Source: an uncultured Clostridia bacterium
Lineage (GTDB): Bacteria > Bacillota > Clostridia > Lachnospirales > CAG-274
DNA length: 64,000 nt
Reading direction: 5' to 3'
NCBI GenBank assembly: GCA_947630475.1
Contig: CANRHR010000009.1
Span: 33,954 to 97,953 of the forward strand
The notes below the pieces were generated by a model. That model was given only the letters and a program-made list of their open reading frames with translations. It had not been told where the DNA came from and made no database searches. Below are positions 8,980 through 17,745 of the stretch, one piece after another. The first letter of the stretch is position 1. Every line of letters begins with the position of its first letter. The position numbers and the translations under genes are program-made.

Positions 8980-9870
8980 CATAGCAAGAGGCTTAATAAA
9001 ACCGTCACCGAATCTATATAATCCGATAAGCCTGCTTTTTTCATCATAAACAAATAATTTTTCATTTTCCTTAGCGTTTAAGCCGCCTATTATAAAGGCT
9101 GTACTTATTTTATTTCCGTTTAACAAATATTTATCGGCTTTTGAGGAAATTTTTATTTTTTTGATATCGGGAAAAATATTTTCCGGGCTTAAAATAAAAT
9201 CGTCAAATCTTCCTTCAAGAGCCAATTTTTTTATTTCTTCAAGCCTTAAGCTTTTTTCGACGGAAAACTGTCCGCTTCTCGTTCTCAAAAGCTCTGACAT
9301 AAAGCCGCCGCAGCCAAGTTTTTGTCCTATATCACTGCATAAGGTTCTTATATATGTACCCTTTGAACAAAGCACTCTCATTTTAAGTGAAACAGGGCTT
9401 AAAAACTCAATTATTTCAATTTCATATATAACAACAGCTCTTTTTTCTCTTTGTATCTGAATACCGCTTCGGGCAAGCTCATAAAGTCTTTTTCCGTTTA
9501 CCCTCACAGCCGAATACATAGGCGGAAGCTGAAAGATCTCCCCTTTAAAACTCATAACAGCTTCTGTTATCTCATCTTTAGAAAAATCAACATTCTTTTT
9601 TGAGATTATTTCGCCGCTTTTATCCTGAGTTGTTGTTTCAATGCCCAAACATAATTCAGCGATATACTCTTTAACATCACTCATAATATAATCGGCAAGC
9701 TTTGTAGCTTTTCCCACACATATCGGCAAAACTCCTTCGGCATCAGGATCCAGCGTACCGGTATGTCCTGTTTTGGCTTTATTAAGGGTCTTTCTTACAA
9801 TATTTACGACATCGTGAGATGTAAATCCCTTTTCTTTGAAAACATTTATAACTCCGCAGTATTCTTTCAT
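8968..9870 (-). CDS. truB: tRNA pseudouridine(55) synthase TruB
   Basis: This enzyme isomerises U55 to pseudouridine in the T-loop of tRNAs. The 300-residue protein has the catalytic GHTGTLDPDAEGVLP block (about 37-51, Asp is the nucleophile), GKATKLADY, the RVNGKRLYELAR motif and a C-terminal PUA-like segment. The extreme C-terminus (AMLIN) and the stop codon coincide with the end of a dispersed palindromic repeat. The gene is five bases downstream of nrnA on the same strand. Confidence 0.95.
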   Translation of the reverse strand: MKEYCGVINVFKEKGFTSHDVVNIVRKTLNKAKTGHTGTLDPDAEGVLPICVGKATKLADYIMSDVKEYIAELCLGIETTTQDKSGEIISKKNVDFSKDEITEAVMSFKGEIFQLPPMYSAVRVNGKRLYELARSGIQIQREKRAVVIYEIEIIEFLSPVSLKMRVLCSKGTYIRTLCSDIGQKLGCGGFMSELLRTRSGQFSVEKSLRLEEIKKLALEGRFDDFILSPENIFPDIKKIKISSKADKYLLNGNKISTAFIIGGLNAKENEKLFVYDEKSRLIGLYRFGDGFIKPLAMLIN

Positions 9871-9874
9871 TTTA

Positions 9875-10834
9875 TCAATTCTTTTTCAATTCTTTTTTAA
9901 TCTCATTAACTATAGTTTCAACGGCATAATCAACAGAGCCTGTTATGCTTGCTCCGGCAGCAAGCTTATGACCGCCGCCGTTATATTTAACAGCAACAGC
10001 GCTTATATCCAATTCCTTGCTTCTCATGCTTATTTTTTTTGTTCCGTCCTCTTTTTCATAAACAAAAACAGAAACGCTTACTCCAACAAAATTAAGAAGA
10101 TACTCTGAAATACCATCCAAATCATTATAATCAGCCTTACATTCGTTTATTATTTCATCTTTTGTAAGGTAAGACCAGCAAATTTCTCCATCTATAACAT
10201 ATCTTCCAAGCGCCTTAAGGAAAACGGCTGTTTGTTCTTTGCTGTGGCTGTATAAAACATCCGTTTGAATTTTTGAAAAATCAATTCCCAAACTTATAAG
10301 CCTTGCCGCCGCTTCAAGTGTGGCAGGAGAAGTTGATTTATGCTTAAATGCGCTGGTATCGCTTACAATGCCTGTATAAAGAGCCTCTGCAATGCTTTCA
10401 TTCAAAACGCAGAAATTTTTTATTATATCATAAACAACCTCACAGGTTGAAGAGCTGTCCGCAAGCACGATATTATAATCGGCAAAATTCTTATTACTTA
10501 TATGATGGTCGATACACATTGTTTCAGCTGCTCTTTTAAAAACACTCTCCGCCCTGCCTAATCTATCCGGGCTGCTGCAGTCAAGGCTTATAAAAAGCTG
10601 CGGCTCAAGACTGTCGTAATCTTCCTTAAAAATATATTCTTTACCTTTTATAAAGCTATATTTGCAGCTATAGTCCTCCAGAAGAACAATAGGCTTTTTG
10701 CCCATAATAGCCAAACATAAAGCCAAACCAAGCGATGAACCTACAGCATCGCCGTCGGGATTTGTGTGACTGCCTATCACAATATTGTCATATTTTGAAA
10801 TTAATTCATATATCTGCGGTGAATTTGTCTGCAT
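9875..10834 (-). CDS. nrnA: DHH/DHHA1 phosphoesterase, NrnA-type nanoRNase
   Basis: This enzyme degrades 2-5-nt RNAs and/or pAp; the location between rbfA and truB is typical of Firmicute NrnA. The 319-residue protein has SHTNPDGDAVGSSLGLAL (metal-binding motif I), the DHH-type DHHISN at about 112, a third Asp in SDTSAFKH and the DHHA1 motif GGGHKLAAGASI near the C-terminus. The start is set at 10834, where GGGGGTTATTAT precedes ATGCAG; an in-frame ATG 18 bp upstream would overlap this site. Which substrate dominates in vivo is not determinable. Confidence 0.92.
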   Translation of the reverse strand: MQTNSPQIYELISKYDNIVIGSHTNPDGDAVGSSLGLALCLAIMGKKPIVLLEDYSCKYSFIKGKEYIFKEDYDSLEPQLFISLDCSSPDRLGRAESVFKRAAETMCIDHHISNKNFADYNIVLADSSSTCEVVYDIIKNFCVLNESIAEALYTGIVSDTSAFKHKSTSPATLEAAARLISLGIDFSKIQTDVLYSHSKEQTAVFLKALGRYVIDGEICWSYLTKDEIINECKADYNDLDGISEYLLNFVGVSVSVFVYEKEDGTKKISMRSKELDISAVAVKYNGGGHKLAAGASITGSVDYAVETIVNEIKKELKKN

Positions 10835-10853
10835 ATAATAACCCCCGATCATT

Positions 10854-10936
10854 TAGTTAATGATATTTGTATTCTGCTTACATAACCAACGACAAGTATC
10901 CACCGCCTAACAGGCGGAAACTTACTTGTTGTTAAG
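10854..10936 (+). repeat. Dispersed palindromic repeat, copy 4
   Basis: TTAGTTAATGATATTTGTAT, then CATAACCAACGACAAG, GC core CCACCGCCTAACAGGCGG and end CTTACTTGTTGTTAAG. It fills the gap between rbfA and nrnA; its right end encodes the last residues and the stop of RbfA on the minus strand. Confidence 0.8.
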
Positions 10937-11272
10937 TTCATCAATAAGCTTTGACATTTTAATGCTGTACTCAATAGAATCATCAAGAATAAATTTAAGC
11001 TCCGGCGTATTTCTCAAATTAATTCTTTCGGCGAGAGTTTTTCGTATAAAGCCTGCCGCATTTTTAAGCCCCTGCATAACATCCTGCTTTTGATCGTCAT
11101 CACCCATAACGCTCACATAAAGCTTGCAGTATTTAAGATCGCTTGTTGTTTCAACCTTTATAACGCTTGTCATTGCGCCGACTCTGGGATCTTTCAATTC
11201 TCCTCTCAAAATTTCGGAAACTTCTTTTTTTATCTCGTCATTAATTCGGATCATTCTTGTGTTATTTTTCAT
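10922..11272 (-). CDS. rbfA: 30S ribosome-binding factor RbfA
   Basis: This cold-shock ribosome maturation factor binds the 30S subunit near 16S helix 1. At 116 residues it has the usual length. The KH-like fold is visible with RINDEIKKEVSEILRGELKDPRVGAMTSVIKVETTSD broken as three segments (helix, loop, strand) and the later ERINLRNTPELKF motif. It follows infB on the same strand, as in most Firmicutes. The last residues (ELNNK) and stop lie within a dispersed palindromic repeat. Confidence 0.95.
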   Translation of the reverse strand: MKNNTRMIRINDEIKKEVSEILRGELKDPRVGAMTSVIKVETTSDLKYCKLYVSVMGDDDQKQDVMQGLKNAAGFIRKTLAERINLRNTPELKFILDDSIEYSIKMSKLIDELNNK

Positions 11273-11329
11273 AAGTCCATCACCCTTTTAAAGTGTTTTT
11301 TAAGTCTTTATATTCACAAGCCAAGCCCT

Positions 11330-13516
11330 TTAGCGTTTTATTTCCTCCATAGTAAACGCTTCAATAATATCCCCTTCTTTAATATCGTTAAATCTGCTAA
11401 ATGAGATTCCACATTCATAGCCTGAGCTTACTTCTTTTACATCATCCTTAAATCTTCTTAAGGTGGCAGGCTCTCCCTCATATACAACCTTTCCGTCTCT
11501 TATGATTCTAACCTTTGAGTTTCTCATAAGCTTGCCATCAGTCACATAGCTGCCGCCTACAGAGCCGACACTTGATATTTTAATAATCTGTCTGATTTCG
11601 GCATGACCTATTATTTTTTCTTCATAAACAGGATCCAGCATACCTTTCATAGCCGCTGTAATATCCTCAATGGCATTGTAAATAACCCTATAAAGCCTTA
11701 TATCAACATCCTGATCCTCGGCAACGGATTTTGCCGATGCTTCGGGCCTTACATTAAAGCCTATTATAATTGCATTTGAAGCGCTGGCAAGCATAACGTC
11801 AGACTCCGTTATTGCGCCTACGCCGCCGTGAATAGTGTTTATCCTTACCTCATCGTTTGAGAGCTTTTCAAGGCTTGCCCTGACAGCCTCAACGGAGCCA
11901 TGAACATCCGCCTTTATAACTATATTAAGCTCCTTAACGTTTCCTGATTGTATTTGTGTAAACAAGTCATCAAGAGAAACCTTTTGATGAGTTTCTTTTA
12001 GCATATCGACTCTTCCCTTTGCAACAACAGATTCAGCCGCCTGTCTTGCCTGCTTTTCATTATCGGCAACATAAAACATATCTCCTGATGTCGGAACTTC
12101 GCTTAAGCCTAAAATTTCAACAGGCATAGATGCACCTGCTTTTTTAACCTTGTGTCCCTTATCATTCATCATAGCCCTTATTCTGCCATATGCACATCCG
12201 GCTACAATAGGATCGCCAACCTTAAGCGTTCCGTTTTGAACAAGAACCGTTGCAACGGGGCCTCTTCCTTTATCGAGCTGAGCTTCAATAATAGTTCCCC
12301 TTGCTCTTTTGTTAGGGTTAGCCTTAAGCTCTTTCATCTCTGAAACAAGAAGTATCATTTCCAAAAGCTGCTCTATACCCTCTTTGCTTACGGCTGAAAC
12401 AGGAACACATATAGTATCGCCGCCCCAATCTTCAGCCAAAAGCCCGTATTCAGTAAGCTCCTGTTTAACTCTGTCGACATTTGCACTTTCCTTATCTATC
12501 TTATTTATCGCAACAATTATATCTACATTAGCCGCCTTTGCATGGTTAATTGCTTCTATTGTCTGGGGCATAACTCCATCGTCAGCCGCAACAACCAAAA
12601 TAGCAATATCCGTAACCTGAGCGCCTCTCATACGCATTGCCGTAAATGCTTCATGCCCCGGGGTATCGAGAAATGTTATGGTCTTTTTATCTATAGATAC
12701 GGTATATGCGCCTATATGCTGAGTTATTCCTCCCGCTTCTTTCGCTGTAACGCTTGAATGTCTTATAGCATCAAGAAGTGATGTTTTTCCATGGTCAACA
12801 TGACCCATAACAACTACAATAGGAGGCCTTTCAACCATATCCTCTTCATTATCTTCTTCTTCCTTAAATGCTTCCTCAAGCAGATCTATTTCCTGCGCCT
12901 GCTCGGCTATAACATCAAAATCTTCACAAAGGGCAGCCGCAATAGCATACTCTATCTCCTGATTTATACTTGCCATAATACCGCTTTTCATCAGGCGTGT
13001 CATAATTTCGGAGGTATTTTTTTCAAGCTTTTCGGCAAGCTCCTTAACCGTAACCGTTTTGCCCAACTGTATTGTTTTAATATCGTCCTGCTCTTCTAAT
13101 TTATTAATATCAGCCACTTCTTTCTCCGATTTTTCAAATTTATTTTTATTTTTCTTTCCTTTTTTATTTTTCTTTTTACCCTCTGTCAATCCCTGCTGTG
13201 CAGGCTTTTCTTCACCGATTTCTGAACTTGCGCCTTTATCGTCCAGTTTATTATTGTCTTTTTTTGTTTTATTTTCACTGACATTTTGCTTTTCGTCTTT
13301 TTTAGGGCTTTTATCCGATTCGGCTTTTACTTTATCAGGTTCGGAAGATGTACTTTCCTCCGATGTATAAAGCTCTAAAACGGTATTTACAATTTCATCA
13401 TCTATTGCGCTCATATGTGTTTTAACCTCAACGCCAAGCTCCTTAAGCCTTTCTATAAGCTTTTTGCTGTTAATGCCGAGGGTTTTAGCCAATTCGTGTA
13501 CTCTTGTTTTAGCCAA
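11330..13516 (-). CDS. infB: Translation initiation factor IF-2
   Basis: This GTPase brings fMet-tRNA to the 30S subunit. The ~728-residue protein has an IF2_N domain at the N-terminus ([17 protein letters not shown]), a Lys/Glu-rich low-complexity linker (about 60-145), a second IF2_N ([17 protein letters not shown]), then the G domain with [14 protein letters not shown] (P-loop), DTPGHEAFT (G3) and NKIDK (G4), and domains II-IV. The likely start is a TTG at 13516 with AAGGAGGTGCGGCGA in front; a GTG three codons upstream is part of that ribosome site. It is followed by rbfA and preceded by ylxQ. Confidence 0.95.
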   Translation of the reverse strand: MAKTRVHELAKTLGINSKKLIERLKELGVEVKTHMSAIDDEIVNTVLELYTSEESTSSEPDKVKAESDKSPKKDEKQNVSENKTKKDNNKLDDKGASSEIGEEKPAQQGLTEGKKKNKKGKKNKNKFEKSEKEVADINKLEEQDDIKTIQLGKTVTVKELAEKLEKNTSEIMTRLMKSGIMASINQEIEYAIAAALCEDFDVIAEQAQEIDLLEEAFKEEEDNEEDMVERPPIVVVMGHVDHGKTSLLDAIRHSSVTAKEAGGITQHIGAYTVSIDKKTITFLDTPGHEAFTAMRMRGAQVTDIAILVVAADDGVMPQTIEAINHAKAANVDIIVAINKIDKESANVDRVKQELTEYGLLAEDWGGDTICVPVSAVSKEGIEQLLEMILLVSEMKELKANPNKRARGTIIEAQLDKGRGPVATVLVQNGTLKVGDPIVAGCAYGRIRAMMNDKGHKVKKAGASMPVEILGLSEVPTSGDMFYVADNEKQARQAAESVVAKGRVDMLKETHQKVSLDDLFTQIQSGNVKELNIVIKADVHGSVEAVRASLEKLSNDEVRINTIHGGVGAITESDVMLASASNAIIIGFNVRPEASAKSVAEDQDVDIRLYRVIYNAIEDITAAMKGMLDPVYEEKIIGHAEIRQIIKISSVGSVGGSYVTDGKLMRNSKVRIIRDGKVVYEGEPATLRRFKDDVKEVSSGYECGISFSRFNDIKEGDIIEAFTMEEIKR

Positions 13517-13565
13517 TCGCCGCACCTCCTTAATAAAGTCTGCTTTAAAATGTAAAATATAAATC

Positions 13566-13640
13566 AGTTAGTAAATGATATTTGTACTTACGCTATGCTT
13601 CGTACTAATAACAGACGGCTTCTTACTAAGCCTTTTAAAT
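13566..13640 (+). repeat. Dispersed palindromic repeat, copy 5 (short)
   Basis: TTAGTAAATGATATTTGTAC, ACGCTATGCTTCGTAC, then AATAACAGACGGCTTCTTAC and AAGCC. The right module with the GC core is missing. It lies directly after the ylxQ stop, before infB. Confidence 0.7.
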
Positions 13641-13949
13641 AAAACAATCCACATCTATAAGTTCTTTTATTTTTTCGGCAAAATTTGCATTGCATACAGC
13701 TATAACAGCTCTGCAATCCTTACCGATAGAATGTCCGAGTTTCTGCATATCCGAACATACGGCAGTGGGTACATTATAATAAAAAGCCTTTTTTTTAAAT
13801 TTTTCTTTTGTATTATTCGCCGCATCCTGTGCAATTATAATTAAATATGCCCTGGATGCTCTAAGCGCCTTTTCCGCCGAAAGCTCTCCCGAAACAAGCT
13901 CTCCTGCTCTTTGGCACAATGAAAGCATAGATAAAAATTTTTTATTCAT
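13635..13949 (-). CDS. ylxQ: L7Ae-family RNA-binding protein YlxQ
   Basis: This 104-residue L7Ae/L30e-fold protein of the nusA-infB operon probably binds kink-turn RNA; the exact role of YlxQ is not settled. Visible family features are LSLCQRAGELVSGE near the N-terminus, AYLIIIAQDAANNTKEKF in the middle and LGHSIGKDCRAVIAVCN towards the end. It overlaps the rnpM gene by 8 bp, so it is translationally coupled to it. A dispersed repeat sits right after its stop. Confidence 0.88.
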   Translation of the reverse strand: MNKKFLSMLSLCQRAGELVSGELSAEKALRASRAYLIIIAQDAANNTKEKFKKKAFYYNVPTAVCSDMQKLGHSIGKDCRAVIAVCNANFAEKIKELIDVDCFI

Positions 13950-14214
13950 TACAGTTTAACAACTCACCTTTTAATTTTTCATAAACTTCTTTTGGCACAG
14001 GGCTTTTAAAAGAATGTTCCAAGCCTTTGGATTTATGCGCTCTTTCAAGGCAATCAAGATTTTTGCAAATATAAGCTCCTCTTCCGGATTTTTTGCCTGT
14101 AGCATCAATTGAAAACTCTCCGTTTTCATTTCTTACAATACGAATAAGCTCTTTTTTATTTTTCATTTCCTGACAGCCCGTGCATTTTCTAAGGGGAATT
14201 TTTCTTTGCTTCAT
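13942..14214 (-). CDS. rnpM: YlxR/RnpM RNA-binding protein
   Basis: This small basic protein (90 residues) of the nusA operon belongs to the YlxR family; members bind the RNase P RNA and modulate RNase P in Bacillus. The family hallmark GRGAYICKNLDCLERA (about 45-60) and the N-terminal RKCTGCQEMKNKKELIRIV are both present, with two Cys pairs that could bind metal. It overlaps nusA by 4 bp upstream and ylxQ by 8 bp downstream. Confidence 0.9.
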   Translation of the reverse strand: MKQRKIPLRKCTGCQEMKNKKELIRIVRNENGEFSIDATGKKSGRGAYICKNLDCLERAHKSKGLEHSFKSPVPKEVYEKLKGELLNCNE

Positions 14215-15380
14215 AATATATTCTCTCCTGCCTGCTGCTGTCCGTTGTAATCATCAAAAGCATAATCGGTTTCTTCATTATTATTTTCTTTTTCTTTAAT
14301 AAAAACCTCTTCATCGGAAAAATCAATAAAATTTGTCGCTCTGGCTTGAGCTTCGCTTTTAATATCGATCTTCCAGCCTGTAAGCCTTGCGGCAAGCCTT
14401 ACATTCTGACCTTCTCTGCCTATCGCAAGTGAAAGCTGATTATTTGGAACAACTACCCTTGCGCTCTGCTCATTTTCATTTTCGCTAAGCTCAACTGCAA
14501 TAACCTTAGATGGCTTAAGCGCCTGAGTAATAAATTTTCTCGGATCCTGATTCCACTCTATAATATCAATTTTTTCTCCCTCAAGCTCATTTACAATAAC
14601 ATTTACTCTGCTTCCGTTTTGCCCTACGCAAGCCCCAACAGGGTCTACATCGGGATTTTTGGAATAAACGGCCATTTTTGTTCTGGAGCCTGCCTCTCTT
14701 GAGATGTTTTTAATTTCTACAGTTCCGTCAAAAACCTCCGGAACCTCAAGCTCAAAAAGTCTTTTTACAAGCTCGTAGTGAGTTCTTGACACAGTAACCT
14801 GAGGGCCTTTTGTTGTCTGCTTAACTTCAAGAATATAAACCTTTATTCTGTCGTTAAAATTATACTTCTCTCCCGGTATCTGCTCTTTAAAAGGAAGAAC
14901 TGCATCAAGCCTTCCAAGCGAAACAATAACATTCTTATGCTCTGTTCTCTGAACTATTCCCGTATCTATATCTCTTTGCTTTGTTATAAATTCATTATAA
15001 AGCTTTTCTCTTTCCGCCTCTCTGAATTTTTGAACGACAACCTGCTTAGCGGCCTGAGCTGAAATTCTGTTTAAATCCTTTAAAACAATAGGAAACGGCA
15101 CACTATCACCCAATACATAAGATGGATCCAATTGCCTTGCCTTTTCAAGCGATATTTGATTTTGCTCATTTTCCTCCTGCTCAACTACCTCTTTAAGCGC
15201 AAAAACGGAAATATCTCCGCTTTGGCGGTTAATATCAACTTTAATATTCTGAGAAGTTCCAAAATTTTTTTTACAGGCTGAAACCAAAGCATTTTCAATA
15301 GCTGTAAATATTATCTCTTTATCAATACCCTTTTCTTTTTCAATAGATCTTAAAGCGTTAAGCAGCTCTTTGCTATCCAT
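14211..15380 (-). CDS. nusA: Transcription termination/antitermination factor NusA
   Basis: NusA binds RNA polymerase and modulates pausing, termination and antitermination. The 389-residue chain has the N-terminal polymerase-binding domain (1-~130), an S1 domain (QRTEHKNVIVSLGRLDAVLP region), then KH1 and KH2 (including PVGACVGQNGSRVNVIVNEL and LAIGREGQNVRLAARLTGW), and an acidic Glu/Asn/Gln-rich tail. As usual for Firmicutes it lacks the C-terminal acidic repeats of the E. coli protein. Neighbours rimP upstream and rnpM downstream match the conserved operon. Confidence 0.96.
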   Translation of the reverse strand: MDSKELLNALRSIEKEKGIDKEIIFTAIENALVSACKKNFGTSQNIKVDINRQSGDISVFALKEVVEQEENEQNQISLEKARQLDPSYVLGDSVPFPIVLKDLNRISAQAAKQVVVQKFREAEREKLYNEFITKQRDIDTGIVQRTEHKNVIVSLGRLDAVLPFKEQIPGEKYNFNDRIKVYILEVKQTTKGPQVTVSRTHYELVKRLFELEVPEVFDGTVEIKNISREAGSRTKMAVYSKNPDVDPVGACVGQNGSRVNVIVNELEGEKIDIIEWNQDPRKFITQALKPSKVIAVELSENENEQSARVVVPNNQLSLAIGREGQNVRLAARLTGWKIDIKSEAQARATNFIDFSDEEVFIKEKENNNEETDYAFDDYNGQQQAGENIL

Positions 15381-15425
15381 TTTTTATTATATCCTCCTAA
15401 ACCTTCAGCCAAATAAGCTCTTGTT

Positions 15426-15890
15426 TTAAAGCTCAACTGACAATCTGCAAACAGAAACGTCTTTTTTATCAAAGCTTAGCTCTTCTCCATCCTGCAAAAA
15501 AATTACAATCTTGCCGTCAATAAGCCCTTTAAGGCTCCCGCTGAACTGCTTTATTCCGTCAACAGGCTTATAAAGCTTTACATCAACGTTTCTGCCCTTA
15601 TATTTTTCATATTCAAAATCCTTTTTCAAGGCTCTGTCAATACCCGGCGAGCTTACCTCAAGGATGTAGGCAGGCTCAATAAAATCCTCGGCATCAATCT
15701 TTTTTTCTGCAAAACGGCTTAAAAGCTCACAGTCATCAATAGAGAAGCCTCCCGTTTTATCGGCATAAATTCTCAAATAATAAACAGACGCCTCTTTTAC
15801 AAACTCCACCTCAACAAGCTCAAAGCCGTTTTCTTCAATAAAGGGAGTAATTATTTCCTCAACCCTTTTAACAATTTCTTTAGCCTGCAT
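15426..15890 (-). CDS. rimP: Ribosome maturation factor RimP
   Basis: This factor assists 30S subunit assembly. The ~154-residue protein starts at MQAKEIVKRVEEI, with GAAAGGAAGGATGCT immediately upstream; longer in-frame extensions lack a ribosome site. Family features include GFELVEVEFVKEASVYYLRI, the DDCELLSRF segment and the EVSSPGIDRALKK turn, followed by the C-terminal SH3-like domain. It is the first gene of the rimP-nusA-infB operon. Confidence 0.94.
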   Translation of the reverse strand: MQAKEIVKRVEEIITPFIEENGFELVEVEFVKEASVYYLRIYADKTGGFSIDDCELLSRFAEKKIDAEDFIEPAYILEVSSPGIDRALKKDFEYEKYKGRNVDVKLYKPVDGIKQFSGSLKGLIDGKIVIFLQDGEELSFDKKDVSVCRLSVEL

Positions 15891-15915
15891 AGCATCCTTC
15901 CTTTCAATATAAAAC

Positions 15916-15939
15916 AAGAGTGGGTCAAAACCCACTCTT
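15916..15939 (-). terminator. Perfect hairpin in the rimP-nusA leader, terminator or attenuator
   Basis: AAGAGTGGGT and ACCCACTCTT form a 10-bp perfect stem around a 4-nt loop, 26 bp upstream of the rimP start. Read on the minus strand it is followed by GTTTTATATTG, a short T-rich stretch, so it could terminate or attenuate transcription entering the nusA operon. Confidence 0.6.
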
Positions 15940-16089
15940 CAATCATCAGCATCAAGCTTATTATATTTTAGCATTAAACCTTAAATTTTGCAATACCTAA
16001 TTAATCAATATTTTAAATATTTTACAAAAGCTGATTATTTTTTCAAAGCTTTGTAATTGGATTTAATCCGCCTGCTTAATACGGCGATT

Positions 16090-16914
16090 TTATGCGTCAA
16101 TTACTGTTTTTGCCATATTAATCATTTCTTCTTTATCAAGATCGGTGTTAAATGCCAAAATATTATACTGCACATTTCCGTCGTACCAAATTAAAGACTG
16201 AAGCTTATCGGTTTCAATTTCCTTTGTGCCGTAGGAAATATCCAATCTTCCCTCGTCCTTAAGCTTTTTTTCTTCATCTGTCAGCATATTTTCTATGTTC
16301 TTCTCTTCACAATCCGGAGGGAAGCATTTCATCAAAGACCAAGAATAATTAAGCTCTATTGCATTATATTCGCTTTTTTCGTATTTATCGGAATCAAAGC
16401 TTTCCGTATATGCTTTATCTATATTGTTGCAAAACAGGGATATGGAATTATTTTTATTTCCGTTTTTATCCGCATATCTGAATATAACCTCTTTTGTTTC
16501 CACAACCTTTTCTCCGCTGGCGTCTTCTCCTGTTGATTCTGCAAAGCTAACTTTATCGAAGCTGTATTTATCCGATAAATTTTTAACATATTTCGGGCAA
16601 AAGCCGGCTTCTTTTTCAATTTGAGCCTCTGACGGAAATTCATTTATATCATCAGTATGATAAGAATGAGATACCCATCTGTCAACCCTTGATGAAGCCG
16701 CAATACAAGTTAATGTTGCAAAGCATAAAACGCATATGGCTGAAACTGCAATAATTTTCTTTTTCATATTAAATCCTCCATAATTTGAATTTTTTAAATA
16801 TATTTTTTCTTTAATTTCTTCAAGCATATCATCAGATGCAAATACATTATCTGTTTTGCTGTGCAAAGCTTTTTTTATTTTCTTATCTATTTTTTCATAT
16901 TCTGATTGTTTCAT
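16090..16914 (-). CDS. Membrane-anchored anti-sigma factor candidate
   Basis: This ~274-residue single-pass protein has a cytosolic N-terminal ~50 residues, one membrane segment (IIAVSAICVLCFATLTCIAA) and a long extracytoplasmic domain with FWYDGNVQYNILAFN-like strand patterns in its last part, resembling DUF4367-type domains. It is encoded directly after an ECF sigma factor and overlaps its 3' end by 20 bp. From this context I infer that it holds that sigma factor at the membrane. The start is set by GGAGGAGGTTCAAAAA before the ATG. A ZAS zinc motif (HxxxCxxC) is not seen. Confidence 0.65.
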   Translation of the reverse strand: MKQSEYEKIDKKIKKALHSKTDNVFASDDMLEEIKEKIYLKNSNYGGFNMKKKIIAVSAICVLCFATLTCIAASSRVDRWVSHSYHTDDINEFPSEAQIEKEAGFCPKYVKNLSDKYSFDKVSFAESTGEDASGEKVVETKEVIFRYADKNGNKNNSISLFCNNIDKAYTESFDSDKYEKSEYNAIELNYSWSLMKCFPPDCEEKNIENMLTDEEKKLKDEGRLDISYGTKEIETDKLQSLIWYDGNVQYNILAFNTDLDKEEMINMAKTVIDA

Positions 16915-17470
16915 TTTTTGAACCTCCTCCAATATCATAAAAATTAATTAAGCTTTCTTTTAAAATTGCTCTTGCCCTATGAAGCCTTGATTTAACCGTT
17001 CCCTCAATACAGCCTAAAGTTTTTGATATTTCCTTTATCGATAAATCATTAAAATAAAACAAAATAACAGTTGTTTTTAATTTTATATCAAGTTTTTCAA
17101 TCTCGGAATAAATAATTTCATATTCCTCATTTTTTAAATAATCCTTTATTGATTTATCTATGCTTTGGGCATCAAACCTTTCATAAATATTTTCAACGGG
17201 GGTTACTTTTTTATCTTTTTTTGCGCAGCTCCATGATGTTCTTGTTAAAATTTTATAAAACCACGGCTTAAAGCTTTGAGAGTTTTTCAGCGAATTTATA
17301 TTAAAATAACATTGTATAAAGGTTTCCTGAACTGCATCCTCCGCCGTACATAAATTTCCGGTTATAAGATATGCCGTTCTTAGGGCAATATTTTTATAGC
17401 TGTTAAAAAGCTCGTCAAAAGCTTTTTCATTGCCGCTTTTAATTTGTTTTATGATTTCGGATTCATTCAA
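16895..17470 (-). CDS. ECF-type RNA polymerase sigma factor
   Basis: This 191-residue sigma-70 family factor has regions 2 and 4 only. Region 2 includes LRTAYLITGNLCTAEDAVQE and the -10 recognition helix around SQSFKPWFYKILTR; region 4 has the helix-turn-helix LSIKEISKTLGCIEGTVKSR. It is paired with the overlapping downstream gene for a membrane protein, the usual sigma/anti-sigma arrangement. The inducing signal and regulon are unknown. It is preceded by AGGAGGAATAAAA. Confidence 0.9.
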   Translation of the reverse strand: MNESEIIKQIKSGNEKAFDELFNSYKNIALRTAYLITGNLCTAEDAVQETFIQCYFNINSLKNSQSFKPWFYKILTRTSWSCAKKDKKVTPVENIYERFDAQSIDKSIKDYLKNEEYEIIYSEIEKLDIKLKTTVILFYFNDLSIKEISKTLGCIEGTVKSRLHRARAILKESLINFYDIGGGSKNETIRI

Positions 17471-17559
17471 TTTTTATTCCTCCTTTAGGTGCACCTATAA
17501 ATAAGAGGACGCTTAGATAAAAAAGGTTCATTAAATTTAAATTTTTAAAATTTTTATTT

Positions 17560-17632
17560 TAAGCTGCTTCGTCAGAAACCGTCGGTTATGAATACTCAGC
17601 ACAGCGGAGTACAAATATCATAAATATTTTAA
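17560..17632 (-). repeat. Dispersed palindromic repeat, inverted copy
   Basis: Read on the minus strand it gives TATGATATTTGTACTCCGCT, GTGCTGAGTATTCATAACCG, ACGGTTTCTGACGAAGCAGC, matching the left half of the element. It is the only clearly inverted copy, lying between the divergent ECF sigma gene and spoIIE. Confidence 0.75.
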
Positions 17633-17635
17633 TTT

Positions 17636-17713
17636 TTTGTCAAAACAAGAGGTGATTTTTTAATCATGCAGAGCATAAAACCGACAAAACTTATAAATTC
17701 TTTTTTATATAAT
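17636..17713 (+). promoter_or_regulatory. Candidate Spo0A-activated promoter of spoIIE
   Basis: TTTTGTCAAAA at about 17636-17645 and CCGACAAAA (complement TTTTGTCGG) at 17681-17689 resemble 0A boxes. A TATAAT -10 lies at 17708-17713; the second box covers the position of a -35 at 21-bp spacing, as in the B. subtilis spoIIE promoter. Regulation is inferred by this similarity. Confidence 0.5.
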
Positions 17714-17745
17714 ATGTTTAAATATATAATAAGGAGGAATATTAA

